Shown: positions 39,579 to 49,487 of the stretch, in pieces | How the letters are laid out: every line of letters begins with the position of its first letter | Position numbering within the stretch: position 1 is the stretch's first letter | Assembly (NCBI GenBank): GCA_963793625.1 | Contig: CAWCAT010000038.1 | Location: 1-64,000 of the forward strand | Direction: 5' to 3' | Length of the DNA: 64,000 nucleotides | Source of the DNA: G963668605 sp963793625 | GTDB lineage: Bacteria > Acidobacteriota > Terriglobia > Bryobacterales > Bryobacteraceae | Made by a program: the position numbers and the translations under genes | Notes under the pieces: generated by a model | What the model was told of the DNA's origin: nothing | The model's database searches: none | Seen by the model: the letters and a program-made list of their open reading frames with translations, nothing else

Positions 39579-42500
39579 TTATTCAGTACCTCATCCAGAT
39601 TCAACAGTTGGTTCGTCAGCATCGTAAAGGCCGCGTATTCCGCAGCGGACAAACCAGGGTCAGCCTTCCGTTCGCCCAACGCCAGCAACTTGTTGGCATC
39701 GTCGACATGAGCCTTGTAATAGGTTTGGAAATCATCGAAAACCTTGCGCGCAATACGGCGTTCCTGCACGCTGAGCGTGCGCGCCAACACGCGCGTGGAC
39801 AGGAAATCCAGACGCGCATCGAACTCCGCAACGGACTGAAGCGCATTGCTCGCAAGCACTCGCGCGGTCTCGACGAACTGTACGTCGTTCATCGTCACCA
39901 AAGCCTGCAACGGAGTATTCGTGCGCTCGCGGCGTACTACGCACGATTCGCGAGATGGCCCGTTGAAGATGTCCATGGAAGCAGGCGGAGCCGCGCGCTT
40001 CCAGAAGGTATAAACCGAGCGGCGATACAAGCCATCGCCAGTATCGGCCTTATAGAAGCGCGTGTTCGAGCCCAGCATGGCGACAGCGTCCCACACGCCA
40101 TCCGGTTGATAAGGCTTCGCGCTCGGGCCGCCAATCTGCGGCGCCAGCAGTCCACTTGCGGCCAGCGCGTAATCACGAACGACTTCAGCGTCCATGCGGA
40201 AGCGCGGCCCTCGACTCATCAAACGATTCTCTGGATCTTTCGCAAGCTTCTCCGGAGTGAGTAGCGCGGCTTGGCGATACGTCGCCGACATCAGGACCTG
40301 CTTGTAAAAACGTTTCACGTCCCAGTTATGTGCACGGAAATCAACGGCGAGCCAATCGAGTAATTCAGGATGCGTGGGCGGTTCGCCCTGGCTACCAAAA
40401 TCGTCCGCGGTCTTCACAATGCCGTTTCCGAAAATTTCCTGCCACATGCGATTCACGGTTACGCGCGCAGTCAGCGGATGCTCGGCGCTGAACAACCACT
40501 TCGCAAAGCCCAGCCGGTTTTTCGGCAGGTCAGAAGTCATGGGCGGCAGCACCGAAGGAGTGTTCGCCTCGACGAGGTCACGCTTCTGATCGTAAGCGCC
40601 GCGATGGAGCAGGTGCGCAATCGGTTTCGAATCGACCAGTTCCTGCATCACGTGCGTCACTGCGCCACGGCGCGCGATCGCAGCCGCTTCCTGACTAAGC
40701 GTGTCCTGCTCGGCGGCAAGACCACGGTACTTATCGTCGTGCCGTGCCAGGTAATAGCTGAGCAGTGCTTTCTTGTCGGCCGCATCGAGATCACCGGACG
40801 CTTTCATTAACGCCGGCTCGATCTTCGGCCACTCGTTCAACAGCGCAGCCTCGCTCATATTCAATGTGCGGTTGAAGATGCGGAGATCACGAACAACACC
40901 CTCGCCCGGCGTCTTGCCAAGCGTCAACGGATCGTCAACGCTGATCGAACCCGGCAGTTCAGGACTTACATTGCCGCGCGCCTGCGTAGCCACTGCACGA
41001 CCGTTTACGTATAGGCTCAATCCCGCCTGATTGCGTGACCCATCGTAAGAGACCGTCACCTGATACGAGTTGCCTGGCTCCAATTGCTCATGCATTGCCG
41101 CGCGAACTTCGATCGCTTTTCCGTTGTCGCCGATCAGTCGCAGACCCACCGCTTGCGCAGTCGTATCCAGCACCCATCCGCGATTTTTGTCCTTAGCATT
41201 CTGGTGCGCGGCAATCACGTGATTCTTTCCCGTCTTGGGAAACAGGAATTCGACGTTGATGGAAAATGGCTTGCCCGCATCGAGTTTGGGAGCATCTTTC
41301 ACGGGACTGGTCGCGTTCTTCGCGAGTTGAAACAACTCATCGGCTTTTTCGAAAGGATGCACCGCGGTTATCTTTACGCGCTCCCGTAGCCAACGTTGAA
41401 AGGGATCCGCCGCAGCTTCGCGCGCACTCACCATCTCTTTCCCGATCGCGCGGAGCCGCGCATTGGTCTTCTCCAACTTCGCGCGATCCTCCTGCCGCGG
41501 GACGACCAGGACCGGCATCGGATCAGCAATATTCCCGTCCATCACCTTCTGGCTGGTGTTGCGGAAGAACGCACCCAGCGCGTAGAAGTCCTTTTGCAGG
41601 ATTGGATCGAATTTGTGATCGTGGCAAGTCGCGCAGCCCACTGTCAGGCCGAGCCACACAGCACCCGTGGTGTCGGCACGATCCTTGGCATAGATCTCTT
41701 TGTACTCGTCTTCGATAATGCCGGCTTCATTCGTAGTCACGTTGCAACGTTGAAAACCTGTAGCGATGCGTTGATCGAGCGTCGGGTTCGGCAACAAATC
41801 GCCGGCGAGTTGCTCGATCGTAAATTGATCGAACGGCGTGTTCTTGTTGAACGCCTGGATCACCCAATCGCGATAGGGCCACATCTCGCGGTAGTTGTCA
41901 AAATGCAGTCCGTGTGTGTCGCCATAGCGCGCCGCGTCCAACCAGTAGCGTCCGCGATGCTCGCCATAATGCGGCGAAGCCAAATACCGATCGAGCATGC
42001 GCTCATATGCGCCGGGAGCGGTGTCCTTAAGAAAGATTTCAATTTCAGAGGGCTTAGGCGGAAGACCGGTCACGTCGAGCGCCACGCGTCGAATCAGCAC
42101 GCGACGATTCGCAACCGGTGCGGGCGTTAGGTTCTTCTCTTCGAGCTTCGCAAGAATAAATCGGTCGATCGGATTCTGTACCCACGCGGCATTGCGAACA
42201 GGGCCAGCCGAGCGTGAAATCGGCGCCTTGAAGGCCCAGTGCTCCTGCCAGTTCGCGCCCTGATCGATCCAGCGTTTCAGCAGAGCGATTTGCTGAGCGG
42301 TCAAGGTCTTGTGCGAATATTCGGGCGGCATCCGTTTGCCCGCAATCTTTTCGCTGATGCGTTTGTAAAGCAGGCTCTCTTCAGATTTTCCGGGAACCAC
42401 TGCAGCGCCGCGCTTGCGCACTTCCAGCACCGTCTCTTTGCGATCCAGGCGCAGGCCCGCCATGCGCGTCGTCGGGTCCGGCCCATGGCACGCGAAGCAG

Positions 42501-42613
42501 TTATCGGAAATGATCGGACGAATCTCGCGCGCGAAATCCACCGGCTTCGTTTGTGCCGAAGCGAACGGGGCGCAGCACAGCCACAACGTCAGTTTTAGTA
42601 AGCCAGTACGCAC
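39575..42613 (-). CDS. DUF1549/DUF1553 planctomycete-type cytochrome c protein (copy 1)
   Basis: About 1012 residues. The GTG at 42613 follows a GAGAGG site and begins a signal peptide (RTGLLKLTLWLCCAPFASAQ). An N-terminal PSCyt1 domain carries a haem-binding CxxCH (DNCFACHGPD). PSCyt2/DUF1549 (NPIDRFILAKLEEKNLTPAP, VALDVTGLPP, RYWLDAARYGDTHG) contains a second CxxCH (VGCATCHDHKFDP). A LamG/concanavalin-like insert (residues about 470-600; LSLYVNGRAVATQ) precedes PSD1/DUF1553 (NRLGFAKWLFSAEHPLTARVTVNRMWQEIFG). A secreted dihaem protein, possibly an electron acceptor or sugar-binding oxidase module; the function is not established. Confidence 0.87.
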   Translation of the reverse strand: MRTGLLKLTLWLCCAPFASAQTKPVDFAREIRPIISDNCFACHGPDPTTRMAGLRLDRKETVLEVRKRGAAVVPGKSEESLLYKRISEKIAGKRMPPEYSHKTLTAQQIALLKRWIDQGANWQEHWAFKAPISRSAGPVRNAAWVQNPIDRFILAKLEEKNLTPAPVANRRVLIRRVALDVTGLPPKPSEIEIFLKDTAPGAYERMLDRYLASPHYGEHRGRYWLDAARYGDTHGLHFDNYREMWPYRDWVIQAFNKNTPFDQFTIEQLAGDLLPNPTLDQRIATGFQRCNVTTNEAGIIEDEYKEIYAKDRADTTGAVWLGLTVGCATCHDHKFDPILQKDFYALGAFFRNTSQKVMDGNIADPMPVLVVPRQEDRAKLEKTNARLRAIGKEMVSAREAAADPFQRWLRERVKITAVHPFEKADELFQLAKNATSPVKDAPKLDAGKPFSINVEFLFPKTGKNHVIAAHQNAKDKNRGWVLDTTAQAVGLRLIGDNGKAIEVRAAMHEQLEPGNSYQVTVSYDGSRNQAGLSLYVNGRAVATQARGNVSPELPGSISVDDPLTLGKTPGEGVVRDLRIFNRTLNMSEAALLNEWPKIEPALMKASGDLDAADKKALLSYYLARHDDKYRGLAAEQDTLSQEAAAIARRGAVTHVMQELVDSKPIAHLLHRGAYDQKRDLVEANTPSVLPPMTSDLPKNRLGFAKWLFSAEHPLTARVTVNRMWQEIFGNGIVKTADDFGSQGEPPTHPELLDWLAVDFRAHNWDVKRFYKQVLMSATYRQAALLTPEKLAKDPENRLMSRGPRFRMDAEVVRDYALAASGLLAPQIGGPSAKPYQPDGVWDAVAMLGSNTRFYKADTGDGLYRRSVYTFWKRAAPPASMDIFNGPSRESCVVRRERTNTPLQALVTMNDVQFVETARVLASNALQSVAEFDARLDFLSTRVLARTLSVQERRIARKVFDDFQTYYKAHVDDANKLLALGERKADPGLSAAEYAAFTMLTNQLLNLDEVLNK

Positions 42614-42664
42614 ACAGCCCTCTCTTATGTTTGCAACGATTATCAACCGGCCTACTTACCGCGG

Positions 42665-44082
42665 TCAAGCGGAGAGCAGGTCTTTCACAACTTTTCCGCC
42701 CACATCGGTGAGCCGGAAATGGCGACCCTGAAACTGGTACGTCAGCCGCGTGTGATCAATTCCAAGACAGTGCAGGATGGTTGCCTGCAGGTCGTGAACA
42801 TGCACTGGATTTTCCGTAATGTTGTACGAATACTCGTCTGTCGCGCCGTATGAAATGCCGGGCTTTACACCGCCGCCCGCCATCCACACAGTAAAGCAGC
42901 GCGGGTGATGATCGCGCCCGTAATCGTCTTTTGTCAATCGGCCCTGGCAGTAAACTGTACGCCCGAATTCCCCGCCCCAAACGACCAGCGTCGAATCCAG
43001 CATCCCTCGCTGTTTCAGATCCTTGATCAACGCGGCCGCAGGCTGGTCGGTTTCCTGGCAGCGCTTCGGAATCCCTTTTGGCAGCCCGGCGTGATGATCC
43101 CAATCGCGATGATAGAGCTGGATAAAGCGCACGCCGCGCTCGGCCAGGCGGCGCGCGAGCAGGCAGTTGTAGGCAAACGTCCCGGGCTTGCGCGCATCCG
43201 GACCATACATATCCAGTACGCTCGACGGCTCTTTTGAGAGGTCGGTCAACTCCGGCACAGAGCTCTGCATGCGGAATGCCATCTCATACTGTGCAATGCG
43301 CGTCGAGATCTCCGGATCGCCGTAGTCGGCCAACTTCATTCCGTTGACCTTATTGACGCCATCGAGGAACACGCGCCGGTTTTCAGCGGGGAATCCATCG
43401 GGGTTCGAAAGATACAGCACCGGATCCCCGATCGAGCGAAATTTTACGCCTTGATAACGCGTGGGAAGGAAGCCACTACCCCACAAGCGGTCATACAGCG
43501 GTTGCCCGCCACCGCCGGCCCCCGGCGAAATCATCACCACAAAGGCCGGCAGGTCCTGCGTCTCTGCGCCCAAGCCATAGCCGACCCACGATCCCATGCT
43601 CGGCCGACCCGCAATTTGGAAGCCCGTCTGAAAAAACGTGACCGCCGGATCGTGGTTGATCGGTTCGGTGTGCAGCGACTTGACGAACGTCAGATCGTCC
43701 GCGATCTTTGCCGTATGCGGCAGCAACTCGCTGATCCACGCGCCGGATTTTCCGTGCTGCGCGAAGCTGTAGCGCGACGGCACCATCGGAAAGCTCGGCT
43801 GCTGGCGAAGACATGGTCGTCAAACGCTGGCCTGTGCGCACTGACTCTGGCAACTCCTGTCCCTGCAAATCGACCAGTCGCGGCTTATAGTCGAACATTT
43901 CCATCTGCGACGGCCCGCCCGATTGGAACAGATAAATTATCCGTTTGGCTTTAGGCTGCGTAGTGCGGCAATCCGGGCAATCCGCCGGCCTGCGCGTCGC
44001 TGCCAAGCAAATGCGCGAGCGCCGCAGTCCCGAGGCCGGTCGCCGTTCTTCCGAAGAATTGTCGTCGTGTGATGGCGCCCAT
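42665..44082 (-). pseudogene. DUF1501 protein (copy 2), two frameshifts
   Basis: Starts at the ATG at 44082, four bases after AAGGAG, with a twin-arginine leader (MGAITRRQFFGRTATGLGTAALAHLLG). A stop at 43951-43953 interrupts HYA/PKAKRIIYLFQSGGPSQMEMFDYKP, and a second shift near 43805 separates LTTMSS from QQPSFPMVPSRYSFAQHGKSGAW. Each is repaired by removing one base, and the span is two bases over a multiple of three. The remainder is intact and diverges from copy 1 while sharing its landmarks (RIAQYEMAFRMQSSVPELTD, RRLAERGVRFIQLYHRDWDHH, GRDHHPRCFTVWMAGGG). It shares the layout of copy 1, following the cytochrome gene after one base. Confidence 0.82.
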
Positions 44083-44083
44083 G

Positions 44084-47000
44084 TCACTCCTTCGTGACTG
44101 CCTCGTCCAGGTTCAGGATCATGCTTGCCACCGCTGTGTAGGCCGCGAGTTGCGTGGTATCCAGTTTCTTGTCGCGCGGCGATTCGCCGTGGGCCAGGAA
44201 CTTTTCGGCAGCCTGCGGATGCTCGCGATAATACGCAACGAATTTTTGATAGGCCTGATCGAATGCCTCGTACTCGGCGGGCGCCGGCTCGCGCGTGAGC
44301 ACGGAGCGATACCCGAGTGCGATCGGACGTTCCGACTGCATCATCCGCTCTGCCAGTTTACGCGCAGCCTCCACGAATACGACATCGTTCATCAGGTTAA
44401 GGGCCTGCAGCGGAGTGTTCGTACGGCTCTCGCGCACAGCGCAGGTTTCGCGCGTCGGCGAGTCGAAGTTGATCATGTTCGGCGGAGCCACCGTGCGCCG
44501 CCAGTAGCTATACAGACTACGCCGCCACAGACCCTCGCCTTTGTCCGGCTCATACCCTTTGCCGCCTTGCAGTTCCTGCCACAAGCCGGCCGGCTGATAT
44601 GGACGCACCGATGGACCGCCAGTCTTTTCCACGAGCAACCCGGAAACGGCCAGCGCCTGATCGCGGATCATTTCGGAGGGCAGACGATAACGCGGCCCAC
44701 GCGCGAACATGCGATTTTCCGGATCTTTTTGAAGCAGCTCCGGAGTCACGCGCGAGGACTGCCGGTATGTTGCGCTGCTGACGATTGTCTTGAGCACATG
44801 TTTCACGTCCCAACCGCTCTCAACGAAGTCCACTGCCAGCCAGTCCAGCAATTCCTGATGGATCGGCCACTCGCCCTGCGAACCGAAATCCTCCACCGTC
44901 TTGATCAGTCCCGTTCCGAAGAACATTTGCCAGAAGCGATTCACTGTCACACGAGCGGTCAAGCGGATTCGAACGATCGACCAGCCATCGCGCCAGCCCG
45001 AGGCGGTTGCGCGGCCACTCCGGCTTCATGCGCGGCAGAAAGGACGGCACATCAGCCTCCACCTTTTCGCCCGGCGCGTCGTACGCGCCGCGCTTCAATA
45101 GAAACGCGTCACGAGGTTTTTCGCTTTCCACCATCACCATCACGGTGGGCACCGCATCGAGGTATTTCTGCCGATCAGCCTGGAGCTTTACAAGAGCGGC
45201 CCGCGCATCCCGAATCTCCGCCGGAGCAAATTTCTCCAGGAAGCAGAAGCGTAATTTATCCGCTTGCGCCTTCGTACGTTTAGCGGGAGGCAGTGCTGCG
45301 ATTTGGCCGACAGTATTTCGCAACGGAAGCACAGCAGCTTCGCGCGGCGTCAGTTCCGTACCGTAAATCCGCACATCGTCGATCTCGCCCTGGAAGCGCA
45401 AGCCGCCGCCCGCGCCGATTCGCAGTGGCTGCTTTCTTGTCCATCGGCCAGATCGGTTGATCGAACAGAATCTTGATTTCCTGCGGTTCCCCGTTCACGT
45501 AGATGCGGACGTGAGAAGCGTGCATGCTGCCGTCATAAGTCACGGTCACGTGCTGCCATTTGTTGAGTTCGACAGGCTTCACCGTTTCCAGACGCATCGC
45601 AAGATCTGACCAGCGAAAGGTCGCGTGCAGTCTGATCTTGCCATCGACCAGATGCAGAAAGTGCCCGGCTCCTTCAAAATAGTCTTCGCCACGCGACATG
45701 ATCGCGCCTTTGCCGGTTTCAGGTTTAATCCAGGCCGCGAACGTGAACGGGTCGCGGTAGTTGATGTGCGGCACGTCTTTACCCGCGTCAACCTCGCGCT
45801 TGCCATCAAAACGTCCGGCCTGCTCGGGGGTCGATCGGAACGTGCGACCCGCCGTGATGGTCCAATCCTGCTCCTGTTTGCTGACTGAGCGTTCCCACTG
45901 CCTCTGCGCTCGAATCAGTGCAGGCTCGAAGTCTTCGACTTTGCGCGAAGCAGCAGCGAGGTCGCGATCGAACACGTCAAGCTTAGCCTGCTGGTCCGGA
46001 AGCGGAGCCTTGATGTACGGCTCCTCATTTCCGAAGTTATACACGAAGCCACGCTCCGGAACATTGTTGAAGAACGCGAAGAGCTGGTAGAAATCCTTCT
46101 GCTTAATGGGATCGTATTTGTGGTCGTGGCAGCGCGCACAGCCGACCGTCATGCCCATCCAAACTGTCGAGGTGGTCTCGACTCGATCCGCAACATACTG
46201 CACGCGAAACTCTTCATCGACGATCCCGCCCTCGGCAGAGGTCGAGTGGTTGCGATTGAACGCTGTCGCGATGCGCTGATCGAGAGTCGGTTTCGGCAGC
46301 AGATCTCCCGCAATTTGCTCGATGGTGAATTGATCGAAGCGCATGTTTTTCTGAAACGCGTTGATCACCCAATCGCGCCAGCGATACATGTCGCGCGGAC
46401 CATCGCTCTGATAACCATTGCTGTCGGCATAGCGAGCAGCCTCCAACCAGCGCACGGCCATACGTTCGCCATAACGTGGCGAAGCGAGCAAGCGGTCCAC
46501 TACCTTTTCATAGGCGTTCGCCGAACGATCATTCAAATATGCTGCGGCTTCCTGAGGCGTCGGAGGCAAGCCGGTCAGGTCAAAGGTCAGACGCCGCAGT
46601 AAAGTCTCCCGCGCAGCTTCAGGCGAAGGGCGCAGTCCTTCTTTCGTCAGCTTCGCCAGCACGAAGTTATCTATAGGATTCTTCGCCCACGAATTGTTAC
46701 GTTCTGGCAATGCTGGACGCTGCGGAGGGACAAGCGACCAATGCGCCTCATAGCGCGCGCCCTCCTCGATCCAGCGCCGGACGATATCGATCTGCGCTGG
46801 ACTCAGCGGTTCGTGGCCAAGATACGCGGGCGGCATGCGCATACCCTTGTTCGTGGATGCAATTCGCTTATAAACTTCGCTGCGCGCCGGATCTCCAGGC
46901 ACGAATCCAAAGCGGGACTTCCCCAGATCGGCCTTCGCATCCTCCTCGTGGTCCAGCCGTAGTTTGCTTTTGCGACTCGCGCTATCCGGACCATGGCATG

Positions 47001-47109
47001 CGTAACATTTATCAGAAAGAATTGGACGCACGTCGCGATTAAATGAAAGCGGAGCTGCCGCGACGCTGAAACAACACAACGAACCGGCGAAAATCGAGCG
47101 TGTGATCAG
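44084..47109 (-). pseudogene. DUF1549/DUF1553 planctomycete-type cytochrome c protein (copy 2), two frameshifts
   Basis: Fragments lie at 47109-45433, 45432-44963 and 44962-44084. The likely start is an unusual CTG at 47109, six bases after GGGAGG, giving a signal peptide (ITRSIFAGSLCCFSVAAAP); the first conventional in-frame start is a TTG at 47079. CxxCH motifs are DKCYACHGPD and VGCARCHDHKYDP. The LamG insert spans the first break (A-run 45433-45435; repaired as DKKQPLRIGAGGGLRFQGEID). The second break near 44961 splits SNPLTARVTVNRFWQMFFG. The C-terminal DUF1553 part is complete (TNTPLQALNLMNDVVFVEAARKLAE...ASMILNLDEAVTKE). A diverged paralogue of the 39.6-42.6 kb gene with the same partner order. 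Confidence 0.8.
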
Positions 47110-47205
47110 GCAACACCTCCCAGAGTGTGGCGACTACATAAGTATATGTCAGCGCAAACGATTTTCGATGAGCCTGCCCGTCGAAACATGTTGTAATAAG
47201 CGCAC

Positions 47206-47612
47206 ATGCTTTTCGAACCAACCACCTGCGCGATTTGCACGGAAGAAATCACGCGGCATTACAAGATGGGCGAAAACATCGTCCGTGCGGTTGTTGAATC
47301 TGATTGCCGGCATCGATCGGCCAACCGGCGGATCAGTAATAATCAACGGAAAAGATTTAGCGAAACTGTCGCGAAAAGATCTCGCCAATTACCGCCTGCG
47401 CGACGTGGGAATTGTATTCCAATCTTTCAATTTAATTCCAAGCATGACGGTTCTGGAGAACGATTGGGGGCATAATCGGAGTAGCGCTTGGCTGGGGAAT
47501 AGGACGAATAATTAACTTCGGAACCAATATGTCCCTGGACGAGCAGGGCCAAATAAGAACAAGCGTACACCGTAGTATTCTTTTAAGTGATTTAAAATCA
47601 GCAGATAATTAG
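47206..47612 (+). pseudogene. Relic of an ABC transporter (LolD/MacB-type ATPase and FtsX-like permease)
   Basis: Three pieces survive. ITRHYKMGENIVRA, the start of a LolD/MacB-type ATPase, is followed in another frame by LLNLIAGIDRPTGGSVIINGKDLAKLSRKDLANYRLRDVGIVFQSFNLIPSMTVLEN, which ends just after the Q-loop. The Walker A region normally between them (GPSGSGKST) is missing, so about 25 codons are gone. A third piece, IIGVALGWGIGRIINFGTN (47472 onward), resembles the C-terminal part of a MacB/FtsX-type permease and reads to a stop at 47612. The ATPase signature, Walker B and most of the permease are deleted. It cannot encode a working transporter. Confidence 0.6.
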
Positions 47613-47625
47613 TTAGCTACTTACG

Positions 47626-47655
47626 TTGCAATTCTTTAACCAATTCTTCTAGAAT
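47626..47655 (+). promoter_or_regulatory. Candidate sigma70 promoter of the kai operon
   Basis: TTGCAA (47626-47631) and TAGAAT (47650-47655) are 18 bases apart. Transcription would begin just before the AGGAGG ribosome site at 47665-47670, giving a very short leader ahead of the GTG at 47676. The match is good but not perfect, and another promoter cannot be excluded. Confidence 0.4.
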
Positions 47656-47675
47656 CAGTATTTCAGGAGGTCTAC

Positions 47676-49151
47676 GTGGTTAGTCGACGCCCTGCTGTCA
47701 AGCATAAGAGTGCTAAGCGCTCAGAAGAGACGCTGCCTAAGTGCCCCACCGGAATTGCGGGCTTGGATGAAATCACCTACGGAGGACTTCCGCAGGGCCG
47801 CCCCACGCTCGTTTGTGGTGGTCCAGGTTGCGGTAAGACCCTGCTGGGCATGGAGTTCCTCATTCGGGGCGCAACTGAGTACGACGAACCAGGCGTCTGC
47901 CTCAGCTTTGAAGAGAACGCCGCAGAACTCGCGATCAACGTAGCCTCCCTCGGGTTCGATGCCAACCGCTTAATCGAAGAGAAGAAGCTCGCAATCGACT
48001 ACGTCTTCGTAGAACGAAGCCTTGTTGAAGAAACAGGCGATTTCGATCTGGAAGCGCTGTTTTTGCGCTTGAATTATGCCATCGATTCCATTGGCGCAAA
48101 ACGAATACTGCTGGATACCATCGAGTCTCTGTTTGCTGGTCTTCCCAACGAAGCGATTTTGCGCGCCGAACTCCGTCGCCTCTTTCGCTGGTTAAAAGAT
48201 AAAGGGGTGACCACAATAATCACCGGCGAGCGTGGCGAGGGAACGTTGACCCGTCACGGCCTCGAGGAGTATATCTCCGACTGCGTCATCGTACTCGATC
48301 ACCGTGTGACTGAAACCGTTTACACGCGTCGCCTGCGCGTACTCAAGTATCGTGGATCCACCCACGGAACCGGTGAATATCCATTCTTAATTGATAACGA
48401 CGGAATTTCAGTCCTGCCAATTACTTCAGCCAATCTGGACCATACGGTTTCCAGGGAACAAGTCTCGACGGGCCTGCCCGCGCTCGACGATATGTTCGGC
48501 GGAAAGGGCTTTTACAGGGGCAGCAGCATTCTAGTCACCGGAACCGCGGGTACGGGCAAAACGAGCCTTGCTGCACATTTTGTGGATGCTGCATGCCGCA
48601 GGGGCGAACGCTGCCTGTTTTTCTCTTTTGAGGAATCCGCCGACCAGCTCTTCCGAAACATGCAATCCCTCGGGATCGATCTGCAGCAGTGGTCGAAAAA
48701 AGACCTATTGCGCTTTCATTCTGCACGGCCTACCACATACGGGCTGGAGCTGCACCTGGTGAAAATACATAAGCTGATCACAGACTTCCAGGCTGCGAAC
48801 GTAGTAGTGGATCCCATCACGGGACTACTCCATGCCGGCACCATGGCTGAAACCAGAAGTATGATTTTGCGCTTGATAGACAACCTGAAGGAGAGGCGGA
48901 TCACCGCCTTCCTGACCTCACTTACCGGCGGTGAGCATGCTTTGGAACAGTCCGAAATCAATGTATCTTCTCTTGCGGATGCCTGGATTTTGCTGCGCGA
49001 TTTTGAAAACGGTGGCGAGCGGACCCACGGCCTTTCTGTACTCAAAGCGCGAGGGCTCCCGAATTCTAACCAGCTCCGGGCTTTCCGCTTGACTAGCCAC
49101 GGGTTAGCGATTCAACCTGACCATGCTGAGAATTTGAGGAGGTCAAAATGA
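47676..49151 (+). CDS. kaiC: KaiC-like circadian clock ATPase/kinase
   Basis: A 491-residue double-domain RecA-fold protein. Start GTG with AGGAGG five bases upstream. CI domain: Walker A GGPGCGKT (residues 48-55) and the catalytic Glu pair 79-80 (SFEEN). CII domain: Walker A GTAGTGKT (to about residue 296) and Glu pair 319-320 (SFEES). The cyanobacterial phosphosites Ser431/Thr432 correspond to Ser431/Ser432 here (INVSSLADAWILL), so autophosphorylation is feasible. The C-terminal tail is about 28 residues shorter than in Synechococcus KaiC, where the KaiA-binding A-loop lies, and no kaiA is present. It overlaps the first kaiB by four bases and heads a run into two histidine kinases. Confidence 0.92.
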   Translation: MVSRRPAVKHKSAKRSEETLPKCPTGIAGLDEITYGGLPQGRPTLVCGGPGCGKTLLGMEFLIRGATEYDEPGVCLSFEENAAELAINVASLGFDANRLIEEKKLAIDYVFVERSLVEETGDFDLEALFLRLNYAIDSIGAKRILLDTIESLFAGLPNEAILRAELRRLFRWLKDKGVTTIITGERGEGTLTRHGLEEYISDCVIVLDHRVTETVYTRRLRVLKYRGSTHGTGEYPFLIDNDGISVLPITSANLDHTVSREQVSTGLPALDDMFGGKGFYRGSSILVTGTAGTGKTSLAAHFVDAACRRGERCLFFSFEESADQLFRNMQSLGIDLQQWSKKDLLRFHSARPTTYGLELHLVKIHKLITDFQAANVVVDPITGLLHAGTMAETRSMILRLIDNLKERRITAFLTSLTGGEHALEQSEINVSSLADAWILLRDFENGGERTHGLSVLKARGLPNSNQLRAFRLTSHGLAIQPDHAENLRRSK

Positions 49152-49477
49152 CATCGGGAACGAAGCGGGGCCCCATCGCTCAGGATCGTGAAAAACCGGA
49201 AGCTAAGTGGGATCTACGACTTTACGTGGCTGGGCAGACTCCAAGATCGCTCCAGGCGTTCGCAAACCTAAAACGGATCTGCGACGAGCACCTCACGGGG
49301 CGCTACAACATTGAGGTCGTTGACTTGCTGAGGAATCCTCAGTTGGCCAAGGGCGATCAAATTTTGGCCCTCCCAACCCTCGTCCGGAAGCTGCCTGAAC
49401 CGGTCCGGAAGATCATTGGTGATCTCTCCGATACGGAACGAGTGCTGGTTGGGTTGGACCTGCGTCCGCGCAGTTGA
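49148..49477 (+). CDS. kaiB: KaiB-like clock protein (first copy)
   Basis: A 109-residue KaiB-domain protein of thioredoxin-like fold: WDLRLYVAGQTPRSLQAFANLKRICDEHL, YNIEVVDLLRNPQLAKGDQILALPTLVRKLPEPVRKIIGDLSDTERVLVGLDL. It carries an N-terminal extension of about 20 charged residues ahead of the fold. Cyanobacterial KaiB switches fold to bind KaiC; the regions that rearrange (after NPQLAKGDQ) are conserved in outline. Its ATG overlaps the kaiC stop, so KaiC and this KaiB should be made together. Confidence 0.92.
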   Translation: MTSGTKRGPIAQDREKPEAKWDLRLYVAGQTPRSLQAFANLKRICDEHLTGRYNIEVVDLLRNPQLAKGDQILALPTLVRKLPEPVRKIIGDLSDTERVLVGLDLRPRS

Positions 49478-49487
49478 AAGGGAAGGA

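Noticed and set aside
44069..45283. A 404-codon plus-strand open frame opposite the second DUF1553 gene
   Set aside because: It is antisense to a clearly conserved protein, His/Arg/Pro-rich in composition, has no ribosome site and no family-like motif; it is a shadow of high-GC codon bias.
47102..47515. A single continuous ABC-ATPase fragment gene
   Set aside because: The open frame starts with unrelated sequence, lacks Walker A, Walker B and the signature motif, and its N-terminal match lies in another frame; it is treated as a relic instead.
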